Assembly (NCBI GenBank): GCA_035578155.1
Contig: JAPWDM010000015.1
Location: 8,368,709 to 8,432,708 of the forward strand
Source: Brachynemurus nebulosus
Lineage: Eukaryota; Arthropoda; Insecta; Neuroptera; Myrmeleontidae
Length of the DNA: 64,000 nucleotides
Direction of reading: 5' to 3'
Part shown: piece by piece, positions 1 through 10,640 of the stretch
Layout of the letters: every line of letters begins with the position of its first letter
Position numbering within the stretch: position 1 is the first letter of the stretch
Notes under the pieces: model-generated
Told to the model about the DNA's origin: nothing
Databases searched by the model: none
The model's input: only the letters and a program-made list of their open reading frames with translations
Position numbers and translations under genes: made by a program

Positions 1-115
1 CTAATATTTACATTGTCTGTTTTATAATTTAACTACTATTCGGTTCAAATTTTCTCCTCTGATTTTTGTATATACCAAAAATTAATTAAGTTTTTTTTTT
101 TTTTTTTTTTTGCAG

Positions 116-1144
116 TTATGCTTGAACAATCCGAGTATGAATCCGAAAACATAAACGAGGATTCAAGTGAAGAAGAAAACAAGGCAAATTTGTGGTCTAA
201 GTGGGCAGCAAAAATTGAGGTACAGGTACGTAAAGAAGATTCTGAGGATGGAGACACCATTAACCCATACAAAATGCCAGATCACGCAACATATCTCATA
301 AAGAACATGGATTTAATCTGCCTTTGGAGTTGTATCACACATGAACAATTTAACTATGACAAAAAACCATCTACATGTGCTGCGGTTGAGTCAGACTTTA
401 ATAAAATTAAAAGAAAACTCTGTAATGGTGTACCTTTACCAATGCGGGCTGACCATTTTGTTACAAGGCACATTGAATACTTGTCTGGAAAATTGCGCCT
501 AGAAAGTGACGATATTGAAAACACGGTCAGCGATATCCAACCGGAACCAACGCATTTAGCATTGCCAGTTCAATTAAAGAATGGAAACTCCCTAGGTTTT
601 GTTACCATTAATAAGATGAAATTTACTCTCGGCAACACTTGCTCCTTTGACAGCGTCTTCCAAGTGCTTTATGTCGGTTACTTAGATTACGCCAAAATAA
701 GAAGCTTTATAGACTCAATGCACTCTACAATTGACATTTTTAAAATGATAAAAGAAGTGGCATTGGAGAACAAAATTTCTACCGCAACATATTAAGAGAG
801 ATGTCAAATATTAATGAATATCTTTCCGTCAACACAGAAACGTGGCATTAACGAATTAAATTGCCTTTCAACGGCCGCCAATTAAATATCTCACTTATTT
901 AAAGAAACGCCGAGCTTTAAGGAAATCTACGAATGTAATCGCTGTGGCTTTGAGAAAACGTTCAAAATAAAAATAGCCCAAGTTTGGAGACCTGAACTGA
1001 AGAATAAAATCGCTGAAGAGATACTTTCTTATTTAGAAGTAGTCCCCCAAAAATGCAACGATTGCGGAAAGGAGTTAACAAAAAATATAGTACCAGGTAT
1101 TAAATTAGAGCCATTTGAGCCACTGATTGATTTATCCATATCCA

Positions 1145-1146
<2 letters not shown>
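116..1146 (+). pseudogene. USP-like cysteine protease-related ORF, frameshifted internal exon
   Basis: A long T tract followed by gcag at 96-115 looks like a 3' splice site, so this is probably an internal exon. The open frame runs to 795. It starts with an acidic stretch and contains LGNTCSFDSVFQVLY at about residues 176-190. This resembles the catalytic Cys box (LGNTC...NS.LQ.L) of ubiquitin-specific proteases. After 795 the frame is lost, but protein-like sequence resumes at about 885-1146 with two zinc-ribbon pairs (CNRC and CNDC) about 42 residues apart. I infer a degraded USP-like (C19-type) domain with a Zn ribbon, carried by a mobile element. It converges on the ULP1-containing minus-strand gene that ends at 2.84 kb. 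The catalytic His and Asp boxes are not visible, so activity cannot be claimed. The reading stops at a (TA)n array. Confidence 0.5.

Positions 1147-1191
<45 letters not shown>
1147..1191. repeat. (TA)n microsatellite
   Basis: Pure TA dinucleotide run. It truncates the USP-like exon on its left and is followed directly by ACTAGCCG, a start seen on many insect interspersed repeats. Any ORF across it is an artefact. Confidence 0.95.
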
Positions 1192-1192
<1 letters not shown>

Positions 1193-1500
1193 TAGCCGTA
1201 TACCCGATGGGATTTCCCATCGACAACATCTTTTTATTAGGTACTCACTTTCTACTCACTTTTAATGTTTTTCAAAAGCCTAAATCAATATTCACGTTTC
1301 TAACTTCAAAAATGACGAACTTCCCATACGAACTTTCATTTCCTGTTTTAACCCCTTAGGGAATAAATTTCCAGAAACGTTTACACAACTGACATTTATT
1401 TATAAATAGAAGCCTAAACGCCAATTTTCATATCTCCTATGCTAAATTTCGTCCTTCTAAACCCAACAGTTTAGGCTGGGCGTTGTCTGTCATAGTAACA

Positions 1501-1502
<2 letters not shown>
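1192..1502 (+). repeat. Degenerate insect interspersed repeat, copy 1
   Basis: Begins ACTAGCCGTATACCCGATGG and ends near GTTTAGGCTGGGCGTTG, then runs into a (TA)n tail. The order of these blocks matches a repeat common in insect genomes, often ending in a microsatellite. It has no ORF. Part of it recurs at 1587-1700 (the block around AACTTCAAAAATGACGAA). The assignment to a class, possibly a non-LTR 3' end, is a guess. Confidence 0.45.

Positions 1503-1586
<84 letters not shown>
1503..1586. repeat. (TA)n microsatellite
   Basis: About 84 bp of TA repeat between the two degenerate repeat copies; possibly the 3' tail of the preceding repeat. Confidence 0.95.
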
Positions 1587-1588
<2 letters not shown>

Positions 1589-1700
1589 ACTAACTTCAAA
1601 AATTACGAATTTACATACAAATTTTCATCCACTGTTGAACTCACTTAGAGGTGAATTTTTAAAAATCCTTTCTTAGTGCTCACCTACGTTACGTAGGGAA
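1587..1700 (+). repeat. Degenerate insect interspersed repeat, copy 2 (partial)
   Basis: Shares AACTTCAAAAATTACGAA and the following TTTTCATCC / GAACTCACTTAGAGG block with the copy at 1291-1375. It ends abruptly at the hAT-like terminus. There is no coding sequence. Confidence 0.4.
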
Positions 1701-2856
1701 TAGAGATGTGCCAAAATCGTGAATTCACGCGTGACCCGGCGGGTCACGCGTGATCCATCGTGATCGTGAATAATTTTCTACGATCGTGCGTGAGTGGGCG
1801 TGATCGTGACATTTAATTTCTTGTCGTGAATAATTCGTGAGTCACGAAAAGTTAAAGACCATGAATAAAAAATTTTTAAATAATTTATTATTTTCAATTT
1901 TAGGGAATATTAACTAAACCAATTTGATATTTTAACTACAAAAAAATCTTTTTTTTTATATATTGGTTTTTACAAGCACAAGTAGGTAGAAATCCAATAA
2001 CCCTTACTAACAAATTCCAGTTCTTTACCGAGATACTTAGAGTGTATACAAAATGATTTACAAATTAAAAATATCCAACAGTGTTTATGATGTTGTTCTG
2101 ATTCTTCCGTTTTTATTTAAATAATTTCTTAAATTTTTAAGAAATTCTTAAAATTAGCCTGCATCTCTCAGGATGTGTGGATATACGGTCTCAGTCAGTG
2201 AGTATAATTGGAAATAACAAGGTCAGTTTTGAACAATATGGTCATGAAGACATAATATAAAGAGGGGTTACTTAAAGGCATATTATCTTTTTCAATATTT
2301 TAAGTTGTTTTATTATTATCATTATTTTAAAAAAAAAAAAAAATTATTTTCTAAGTATTTATAGACGTACTAAAAAATATTTTGTCACAATTTTGTTAAA
2401 AAACTAGATATTTGGTTTGGTTGTGCGAAATGTCATGTTTATATACAAATACATACAATAAGAACAAAAATTAAACAATAAATCATTAGATGAAAAATTT
2501 TGAAAATTTTCTCACTTTCCAGAAAAAATTAAATAGTATATAATTTGCATCAGTATTAATCTCAGTAATAATGTTAGCCCTATTAACCGTATTCTGATTT
2601 TATCCCAAGGACATAATTTTAACTGATTGTTAAAGCGATAGTGTTTTTATTCAAAATTCCAACGATTAGTTTCAAAGATTTTTATGTTTAATTCGTAAGC
2701 GTGCGTCAGTGTGAAAGCATAAAATTTTTTTGTTCGTGATCGTGCGTGAGTGTGAAAAGAAATAAATTTTCTCGTTCGTGATCGGGCGTGAGTACAAAAG
2801 CTAATTCGTGACTGTGCGTGATCGTGAGTAAAAATGTACTCACGAGCACATCTCTA
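1701..2856. mobile_element. Non-autonomous hAT-like DNA transposon
   Basis: The ends are inverted repeats: TAGAGATGTGC at 1701 and GCACATCTCTA ending at 2856. TAGAGATG-type ends are usual for hAT elements. Both subterminal zones are packed with short CGTGATCGTG / GTGCGTGAG motifs (about 1715-1860 and 2695-2835), as expected for transposase-binding sites. The AT-rich core has no transposase ORF, so it would need a helper. I found no clear 8 bp target duplication: the left flank is another repeat, so the left side may have been rearranged after insertion. The right flank is the ULP1 reading frame, which this element truncates. Confidence 0.65.
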
Positions 2857-4536
2857 TGCAGATCATATAACACCAAAGACATACGTATAAACCGCAACTA
2901 TCGCCATCACTTTGATAATGTATGTCTCTTGGTGCGTATATGGTCCATTCTTTATTTATATTTTCTATGGGATATTCATCCCAGAAATTGAGTATATTGT
3001 TCACATCGTAATCATTAAGATTACGATGATACGAATCCAAATATAGCATTGTTCGTTGTTTCGTATCTACGACAAGTAGTGACCAATGGTTCCTTTTACC
3101 GGCTCGAACTCCAGAAACTAAAAGTGGCATTAGCCAGTAATTATATTTGCTAAGTTGAACTTTGCTCATCCATTTTTTGAAACCCGTTGAACAGGAGCCT
3201 TGAAGAATGCTCTCTGTCATAAGAGTTTCCATTAACATGATTTTGTTTACGTGGTCATTTGTTTTATTAATTTGTATAGAAATAAAAGAATTAATTATGG
3301 CATCTGAGAGCCATTGTCCCACGTTTTAAAATCTTCTAAATTTATTTCAAATTGATTAATCATTCCACGTAAATGTGGAAAATTTGGTGGGTATGTCAAT
3401 TCTTTAGAGCAAAAATAATTTCTTAATTCTTCATCTTCATTTTGTTGTATACTTTTAAGATTTAACTTTGCTGAGTTTTTATTTTTGGTGCTGTAATCTT
3501 CAATGATGTCTTCTGTTGATGGATTCGAATCATTAGTTTTTTTGGTAATTATTTTTTTACTAATTGTAAAATGCTTGTTTTCTCGTTGCTTCTTCTGTAC
3601 TTTTTTGTCTTTCCATGATTCTTTGGCTGTTTCATGGTCAAAATCATGAGCTTTACGTTTTTTATTGTCTTTCATTTTTTCGGTAATATGTGGATATTGG
3701 ATATTCCTTATTCTACCAGGTAACAATTTTGCTTGATTCTGAATAAAACGAGTCACAGGCATCTTCCGTCTTCCAGAATAAATTTCATGTTTTATAGTTT
3801 TGAGGTAATTTTCTATGGATGCATTTGAATCTCTTGTTAAATTAAATTTTGAGATTTGTATTGATGACCATAGAGGAAAATAAGGCATCCAGTATTTGAG
3901 AAAGTAGGTGTTTAGTTTGGCATTATAATATTCATCGTTTTCATTACCAGCGGGATATTTTTTCTTCAAATTATTTATTAGGTTTTCGCAATCTTTATAA
4001 TAAAATGACGATAACTTGTTAGGTAGCTCTGTGAGTTCGGAACGATGAATTTGTTTTATAGAATAATCATTACAACCATCATAATCATGATCCAGTGATG
4101 CAGCTAATAATGAGATTTCCTTAATGATTGACTCTCTCATGTTAGTTGAGATCTTTAATGCGAATATTTTCCAGTATAAACCGAATACATACAATGCTTT
4201 ATCAAAATTATTACAATGAATTAGAATAGTTACAATGTTAGTAGCAACTTCGATCTGTTGTTTACTTAAATAATATTTTTTAAATGTTTTTCGAGCAGTT
4301 TGGATCATATGGGATGAACAAATATGGATTACTGTAAGATTATTTAGTCTCGGTGACGTATTGTAAATACAATTTATGTAGTCTATTAAGGGCATTCTGT
4401 TTAGTGCTGATGAACAAGCTTGTAATAGCGCCAAGCTAAAGTCAGTTTCGATTTCATCAATACAACAATATTTATGAGGTGTCAATGATTTTAATTTGAA
4501 GACGACTAGAGATAGAAAGTGAGTTATATGTGACAC
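2840..4536 (-). pseudogene. DDE-like transposase C-terminal half with ULP1 protease domain
   Basis: This is the 3' half of a minus-strand gene whose 5' half lies at 8056-9802. The first open part (4536 to 3295) contains CIDEIETDFSLALLQA, which may hold a catalytic Asp, then IHICSSHMIQ, a C-x2-H signature seen in MULE/KDZ-type DDE transposases. A basic, low-complexity linker follows. The frame then breaks at about 3320 and continues in another frame with VGQWLSDAIINSF, HWSLLVVD, LDSYH and GDSCGLYVCLW. These are the G.WL.D..IN, H, D and Q/C motifs of C48 (ULP1/SENP) peptidases; the apparent GTG start there is only a frameshift. The final residues are encoded by the hAT-like terminus, so the true C-terminus is lost. 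Confidence 0.65.
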
Positions 4537-4539
4537 AGC

Positions 4540-5190
4540 TTGATTAGCGCTAATAAGTGCCCTCAGTTAGACGAGGCAAAAAATACAAATGAATTAATTG
4601 ATTCTAATACAATTAAAGAAAATAATGCAGAAAACATCATTGATCATACTACTATAAGTACTCAGTCAGTGACAGTAGATGACGGTATTAAATTAACTTC
4701 AAATCTACCAAAAAATAATATTATTGTTGTCAATAACACTGAAAATGACAATATTGATAAACAACTTACTGATACAGCGGTTAATCCAACTGTGCAAAAA
4801 AATAAAAACAATACTAATGGAAGAACTACTAAATCGTATGCTGAAACGTTAAAAGAATCCAGTTTAAGCAAACGTAGTACCGTTTTTGGGCAACGAAAAG
4901 ATAACAATAACGTTTTGAAGTCAAATTCACGGATATGGATTTATGTCGGGCGACTGGAAAAAGATACTGAATGTGAAAATGTTCTAGAATATTTACAAGA
5001 GTTAGGTACTGATTTTATTTGTGAAAAAATATATGAAGGTGACTATACATCCGGATTTAAACTAGGCGCCCCAATTACTTTGCAAGACACTTTATATAAT
5101 GCAGACTTTTGGCCACAAGGCGTTCTGATACGGCGATTTACTTTTAGAAAAAATAAGAACAACGCTGTTTTTTTAGGTGTAAAGAAGTAG
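4540..5190 (+). CDS. Non-LTR retrotransposon ORF1 (5'-truncated)
   Basis: Open from the element's left edge to TAG at 5188. The first codon is TTG, so the real start is missing. The N-terminal ~115 residues are Asn/Thr-rich and low in complexity. From about residue 128 a folded part begins (SRIWIYVGRLEKD, then VLEYLQELG), resembling the RNA-binding C-terminal domain of insect ORF1 proteins that accompany CR1/L2/jockey-like ORF2s. It would coat the retrotransposon RNA. ORF2 is in a different frame and is open upstream of its first usable codon, so the two ORFs overlap or nearly abut. I do not see a zinc knuckle. Confidence 0.65.
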   Translation: MISANKCPQLDEAKNTNELIDSNTIKENNAENIIDHTTISTQSVTVDDGIKLTSNLPKNNIIVVNNTENDNIDKQLTDTAVNPTVQKNKNNTNGRTTKSYAETLKESSLSKRSTVFGQRKDNNNVLKSNSRIWIYVGRLEKDTECENVLEYLQELGTDFICEKIYEGDYTSGFKLGAPITLQDTLYNADFWPQGVLIRRFTFRKNKNNAVFLGVKK

Positions 5191-5207
5191 ACTCATATAA
5201 TTTTAAT

Positions 5208-7955
5208 TTGTTACATTTAAATACACAAGGTCTACGTAATAAAATATTGGAATTTGAAACTCAAGGACATAACTATGATATATTATGTTTCAGTGAACAC
5301 TGGATGACCAGTAGTGAGGTTGATGTTTTAAAAATTGATAATTATAAGATTGCTGATAGTTTTTGTAGAACTAATTATAAACATGGAGGTTCTATTATCT
5401 TGATCAGTAAGAATATGAATGATGCTTTCAAACCGTGTAACAATATCAAAAATCTCTCTGTCGAGATGCACTGTGAGGTATGCGCTATAGAATTTGTGAG
5501 TCTGAATATCATAATAGTTGCAATCTATCGGTCACCTGCGGGTGATAAAGGTATTTTTTTGAATACAATGCATGACATCCTGCATCTTCTTCATAAAACA
5601 AAAAAGATTATTATTCTTGTCGGTGATTTTAATGTTAAATTTAATACAAATGATAGCTTCACAATTGATTTTATAGACCTATTAGCAACTTTTGATCTTC
5701 ACACCACAATATTCACAAACACCAGAGGCAACTCTTGTTTAGATAATATAATAACAAATTTGTCAGATAACTTTACTGCTGAAACGCTTGATACATCGCT
5801 ATCGGATCATTTAGCAACCACTATAAAATTTAAAATAAAGCGATCTCAATTTAAAAGCCCTACGGTAGTTAACCAACCAATTACTAAACAAGGCCTTTTT
5901 CTATTGAATGGTTACGTTCGTGACATAAACTGGGATTTTGTTGACAATTGCAATCTTTCCACTGAAGAGAAATTTGACACTTTCATCAATAAAATCTCAA
6001 ATGGAGTAAATACTGCCTTCCCAATTGTAACTAAATCGGTTAAAAAAAATCGAAAAATTAATTGGTTTAATAAAAATCTAATTTCAATGCGTGAAAATTT
6101 AAAATTCCTTTATGATTTTAGTAAGAGTTTTGATGATTTGCAAAGTACCATAGCATATAAAAATTATAGGATCAAATACAGAAAAGCTATTGAGCAAGCC
6201 AAACATGAAGCGAATGATAATTATATAAAAAATGCGCGTAATACTGGGAAAGCTACATGGGAAATTATCAATGAATATAGGCAAACTAAATACAGTAACG
6301 TAAGTGAATGTTCTCTAACTGCAGATAATATAAATGAGTTCTTTGCTAACATAGCTGAAACTATTCTAGGTGAGCTTCCTGATATTTCTAATAATACTAT
6401 TAACAGTTGCATATCTGCAGTTTCATTTGTTCAAACTGATAATGATACTCTCTTCACTTTTCAAGAGCTATCTTACATTCAAGTACGAGATTTAATGCGA
6501 TCTCTAAATAACAGCAATAGTAAAGATATATATGGTTTCAATATGCCAATTCTTAACTGTATTATTAATGAAATATACATACCTCTGACTAAATTGCTCA
6601 ATGAGTGTATCAAAAATGATGTATTTCCTAACTCATTGAAGATGTCCCGTGTAGTACCGGTACATAAAAAACATTCGATTAATATAGCAACTAATTACAG
6701 GCCTATATCAATTATTCCATTATTTGGTAAAATTTTAGAGAAGGCTATGAAAAATCAAATAAACGATTACTTTGAATCAAATTCTTTATTCTGTGATGAG
6801 CAGTATGGTTTTAGAGCAGCTAGAGCGACAACCATGGCCATAAACGATCTGATTGAGTTTGTAAATGCCAGTATTCTGAATAGACAACTTGTAGGGGCTA
6901 CGTTTTGTGATCTAAGCAAGGCTTTTGATTGCGTTTCACATGATATTTTAATTCACAAGCTAAAAGGGTATGGATTTTCTCTCAATAGTTTGGACCTGGT
7001 ACGATCGTATTTAACAGAACGGTATCAGATAGTTAGTTTTAACAATGACACTTCGAGTGCTTTGCCTATCCATCACGGTGTACCACAAGGCTCAGTGTTA
7101 GGTCCTACATTATTCTTAATTTATATTAATGATTTACCAAGAAATAGTCCGCAATCTAAATTTATTTTATTTGCTGATGACACAACAGTGGCCAACGCGA
7201 GTAATAGTTACGAATCTTTGAAAATAGCCATGGATAAAGCTTATGATAATATTAAATCATGGTATGCTGTCAACAAACTCAGTCTCAATAGCTCTAAAAC
7301 ACATAATATGATATTCAATGACGGTTCTGAAAACAGGGATATTGGATCGATAAAATTTCTGGGACTATATATAGATCCAAAATTAACTTGGGATTGTCAT
7401 ATCGATGAAATTGGCAAAAAGATCACTAAGAGTATTTTCTTATTAAGAAGTCTCTCTGGAATTGTATCAAATAATGTGTTACTAACAACTTTCCATGCAT
7501 TGGTGCAAAGTCATATCTCCTACGCACTAATCATATGGGGACACTCAAAAGGCGCAAAAAGAATATTTAAACTTCAACGAAAAGCCATAAGGGCCATGTT
7601 CAAATTAGGATTTAGGGAAGATGTGCATGAATATTTTATAAATAATGAAATTCTAACTGTACCGTCTCTTTTTATTTACCAATCTTTGATTTATGTGAAA
7701 GAACACGAATGTGACTATTTAACGCATAGTGAAATGCATTCCTACGGAACCAGAAATAGAAAAAATATTTATATTGACTTCCATCAAGTTAACAAAACTA
7801 AAACTGGCATTTGCTATTACGGGCCAAAACTATTCAATAAGTTGCCTCCTCATGTTAAAAATTTAGGCATTAATCGGTTTAAGCACGTTATTAAATGCTT
7901 ACTGATCAAGAATTGTTTTTATAATATTGATGATTATTTTAACACAACATTTTAG
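5208..7955 (+). CDS. Non-LTR retrotransposon ORF2: endonuclease and reverse transcriptase
   Basis: About 915 codons, uninterrupted. An apurinic-endonuclease-like domain fills the first ~220 residues: LHLNTQGLRNK, SEHWM, VGDFNVKF at about 138 and SDHLATT at about 199. The reverse transcriptase spans about 470-740: YRPISIIPLFGKILEK, FCDLSKAFDCVSHD, HGVPQGSVLGP, then the catalytic FADDT at about 655. The C-terminal ~170 residues carry the usual thumb-like region. No ATG lies near the start (the first codon given is TTG, and the frame is open further upstream), so translation probably depends on ORF1 or the start is mutated. The intact 915-codon frame suggests a fairly young insertion. Confidence 0.85.
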   Translation: MLHLNTQGLRNKILEFETQGHNYDILCFSEHWMTSSEVDVLKIDNYKIADSFCRTNYKHGGSIILISKNMNDAFKPCNNIKNLSVEMHCEVCAIEFVSLNIIIVAIYRSPAGDKGIFLNTMHDILHLLHKTKKIIILVGDFNVKFNTNDSFTIDFIDLLATFDLHTTIFTNTRGNSCLDNIITNLSDNFTAETLDTSLSDHLATTIKFKIKRSQFKSPTVVNQPITKQGLFLLNGYVRDINWDFVDNCNLSTEEKFDTFINKISNGVNTAFPIVTKSVKKNRKINWFNKNLISMRENLKFLYDFSKSFDDLQSTIAYKNYRIKYRKAIEQAKHEANDNYIKNARNTGKATWEIINEYRQTKYSNVSECSLTADNINEFFANIAETILGELPDISNNTINSCISAVSFVQTDNDTLFTFQELSYIQVRDLMRSLNNSNSKDIYGFNMPILNCIINEIYIPLTKLLNECIKNDVFPNSLKMSRVVPVHKKHSINIATNYRPISIIPLFGKILEKAMKNQINDYFESNSLFCDEQYGFRAARATTMAINDLIEFVNASILNRQLVGATFCDLSKAFDCVSHDILIHKLKGYGFSLNSLDLVRSYLTERYQIVSFNNDTSSALPIHHGVPQGSVLGPTLFLIYINDLPRNSPQSKFILFADDTTVANASNSYESLKIAMDKAYDNIKSWYAVNKLSLNSSKTHNMIFNDGSENRDIGSIKFLGLYIDPKLTWDCHIDEIGKKITKSIFLLRSLSGIVSNNVLLTTFHALVQSHISYALIIWGHSKGAKRIFKLQRKAIRAMFKLGFREDVHEYFINNEILTVPSLFIYQSLIYVKEHECDYLTHSEMHSYGTRNRKNIYIDFHQVNKTKTGICYYGPKLFNKLPPHVKNLGINRFKHVIKCLLIKNCFYNIDDYFNTTF

Positions 7956-8055
7956 ATATTTAGACTTTTTTTATTGTTTTTAATTTTGACTTGTGTAAAC
8001 ATATTTTTTGTACTAACATCAATAAATATTATTATTATTATTATTATTATAATAA

Positions 8056-9802
8056 ACTCTGCAACAGGAAAAGCACAGTTTTCTCGCTCATTCCCTGGTA
8101 ACAATAGTACATAATAAAAAATCTTCTGAGTTGATTCTTCTGGGTTTTTAATGACACCTCCTGTAGCATCTAAATGAGCAAAAACAAATTTGTCGGCTGT
8201 TTTTCTTTGTAATAGTATTTTCAGTTGGTCTTCAGCAAATAAAATTGTTCGGAATGATATATAGCAAAACTCTTGAATAAAATTATTAAAGTGTTGGCCT
8301 TGAAATGTGTTTTCCAAGTTGTTCTTTAATTTTATGATAAACTTTATAGTACATTTGTCTAAATCATTCTTTCCTTTATCTTCATAATGAATTTGATGTA
8401 AAACAGCCTGAGATGGCGTTTCAGTGAAATTTTCGTGCTCTAGTTTGTCTTTATCTGCGTTACCTAGGCGTTGCAATTTAATGCAATGCGCTGATTGTTC
8501 GCGTAAATCAGCTGCGAGAGCAGAACGTTTTTTTTTCCACGGATATCTCCTTAATGAATTTGTTCTGGATCATGATAGATAACAGCATCACGCAAAACCC
8601 TAAATTTGCAGTCAACACTTGGATTAAGAACGTCATGAAAAATGAACAGGAACTGACAGCAATCACTATTTTTGCAATAAGCATAAGCACGAAAAAATAT
8701 TTTAGATTCGTCGGAATCATATGTAGATTTATAATATTTAAATGCTAACACACAATGATATTTCTGAACAAAATAACTATAAAAATCATCAGTCCATTGT
8801 GAATCTGGTCTCATCTCTCCTGTATCTCTATCAAAATTATTCCAAAAAACGAAAGGAATCCTTAAGAGATCATCTTCGTAAATCCATTCGCTAACCCCTG
8901 TAGATCTAAATCGATTCTTTAATGTTTCAGTATTTAGTGAATTAACTCTTGATTTATTAGAGCTTGTAAGTAGACCTTCGTTAGCCGGGCGATCATTTTC
9001 CGATTGTTCAAATGCATCTAAAATGTCATTGTCAACCGTAATATCGTTATCTGATTCAGCAGAATCATTTCTTAAATCATTACATGTATCTGAAGAATTT
9101 TTACTAACAGCAAGATCATTTTCTGCTATATTAAAATCATCAGTACGAATTTTGTCGGTAGAAAAATAATTTCCCAATGGATCAACTACGTTAAAAAAAT
9201 TTCCGTTGATAGCAAGATCTTTTTCCGACTCATCAGAAGTGTCGGGAAGAATTTCGTCAGTAGTAAGATCATTGTCTGAATGATCAGATACGCCAGGAAA
9301 ATTATCAGAAATAGTAAAATCTTCGTCTAATTTATTAGCACTGTCAAGTAAGTTTTCATCAGAGAAATCATCACGGTTATCATAGAAATGTGGATCGATT
9401 ATATCTTTAATACCGAGCTCTTCGTTTAATTCATCGATATTATCAAGATTTTCATCTGGGAAACCACCTCGGTTATCATAAAAATATGGTTCGATTATGT
9501 CAGTCAATAATTCTTCTTGCAATTGATCCAAGTACGGTGAAAAAATATTTAAAATAGCAACAAGATTATTACGTAAACGATAATAATAACACTTATGAAC
9601 ATGTTTTTTAATTGTTGCATCAACTGCATCTGGTAAAAAATACATGCATATACTATACCAAACAGAATATTTTTTTTCACGAGATTTTTCTGATGATTTT
9701 TTTTAACAGATTTTTTACATCATCACAATTTACATAATTGGTACATTCCTTAATAGCAGAAGCAAGCATGTAATTGTCTATATTAAAGTCACTATTTGGC
9801 AT
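8056..9802 (-). pseudogene. DDE-like transposase N-terminal half, split by a retrotransposon
   Basis: The likely ATG is at 9800-9802 (MPNSDFNIDNYML). The frame shifts at a T8 run (9697-9704) and is then open from about 9690 to 8551. It contains an unusually acidic Asp/Ser/Asn-rich repeat segment (residues about 40-230 of that part), then a compact domain with FVFWNNFDRDTGEM, FVQKYHCVLAFKYY and paired cysteines. A second break near 8551 moves the reading to YPWKKKRSALAADLREQ, a basic stretch, and on to FVFAHLDATGGVIKNPEE, where the Asp probably is the first catalytic residue. It ends at FPVAEF, where the non-LTR element inserted. The protein then continues at 4536-2840 with the ULP1 domain. 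Confidence 0.6.
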
Positions 9803-10640
9803 GATATTAACTGCTAGAAAACACTGATGAGCGGAAACAACGAATAAGTTTTCATAAAATAGATAACTGATAAAGTAAAAAAAAAGAAAATAAGCACTGT
9901 AGTAATAGTTAAACCATGCCAACGGAAAATAAACAATATTTTTACTAATTAAAAAAGACTTATTCAATCACAAAAAACCACATAACAAACACAGAATACA
10001 ATGAATATTAAAGTGTGATCAGTAATGAAGTCTATGATCAAAACACTAAAACAATGCAGTATAAATAAATACAGTCAAACATTGAACATAAGGTATCTAA
10101 TAGATATTCAACGCAGTAAATATTCGTCATGAATATTTACTGACATCTAGCGGTCAAATTTTGAATTAATGAACTAAATTTCAGATGGGGTTTTCATATC
10201 GGCTATGATAATTAGCGACATCTGTTTGTAAAAAATATGAACAACCTAGCGTCGTAAAGTTTAACTATTATCTTCTATGTGAATTTATAATATTATATCA
10301 TTTTGCGATTCCCCTGTTTTGATGTTGAATATGTATTGAAAAATAGTTAAGCGGTGGGGAGTAGTGGCGAATTGTTCATATATGTGGAAAAAGGATGATC
10401 AGAAGGAGAGACGAGATTTGGACTTGTTTGAAATAGGTCGTAATTGATTGCTGCGCTAAGTCCAATAAAAAATATAATTATTTTTATTAAGGCATTGTTA
10501 AATAAGTAAAATGTAAAAACAGTTCGGAAATGTTTATTTAAACATAACATTATATTTATAATTTATGTATTTTAAAACAATTATTGAACTTTCGTTTGAA
10601 TAATGTAAACAATTATTATAAATTTTATTTAAAAAGAAAT
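9803..10640. other. AT-rich upstream region, no gene seen
   Basis: Upstream of the probable start of the DDE-ULP1 gene, so it may hold that gene's promoter and the end of its transposon. I find no convincing terminal inverted repeat or ORF. Confidence 0.4.

Larger units (their letters stand above)
4537..8055 (+). mobile_element. 5'-truncated non-LTR retrotransposon (CR1/L2/jockey-like group)
   Basis: ORF1 fragment, endonuclease/reverse transcriptase ORF2 and a short 3' UTR ending in an (ATT)n tail at about 8026-8053. A microsatellite tail instead of poly(A) fits CR1/L2-related clades. The element sits inside the minus-strand DDE-ULP1 gene: the protein stops at FPVAEF on the right and resumes with SHITHFLSLVV on the left. 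No target-site duplication is obvious. ORF1 lacks an ATG at its left edge, so I infer 5' truncation, typical of target-primed reverse transcription. Confidence 0.8.

Noticed and set aside
1029..1229. Poly Tyr-Ile frames across TA arrays (also at 29612, 32517, 37153, 37253, 37897 and 37939)
   Set aside because: They are translations of (TA)n microsatellites, present on both strands, with no coding signature.
4530..8070. A clear target-site duplication for the non-LTR element
   Set aside because: The flanks TTATATGTGACACAG and AAACTCTGCAAC do not match beyond chance, so none is claimed.
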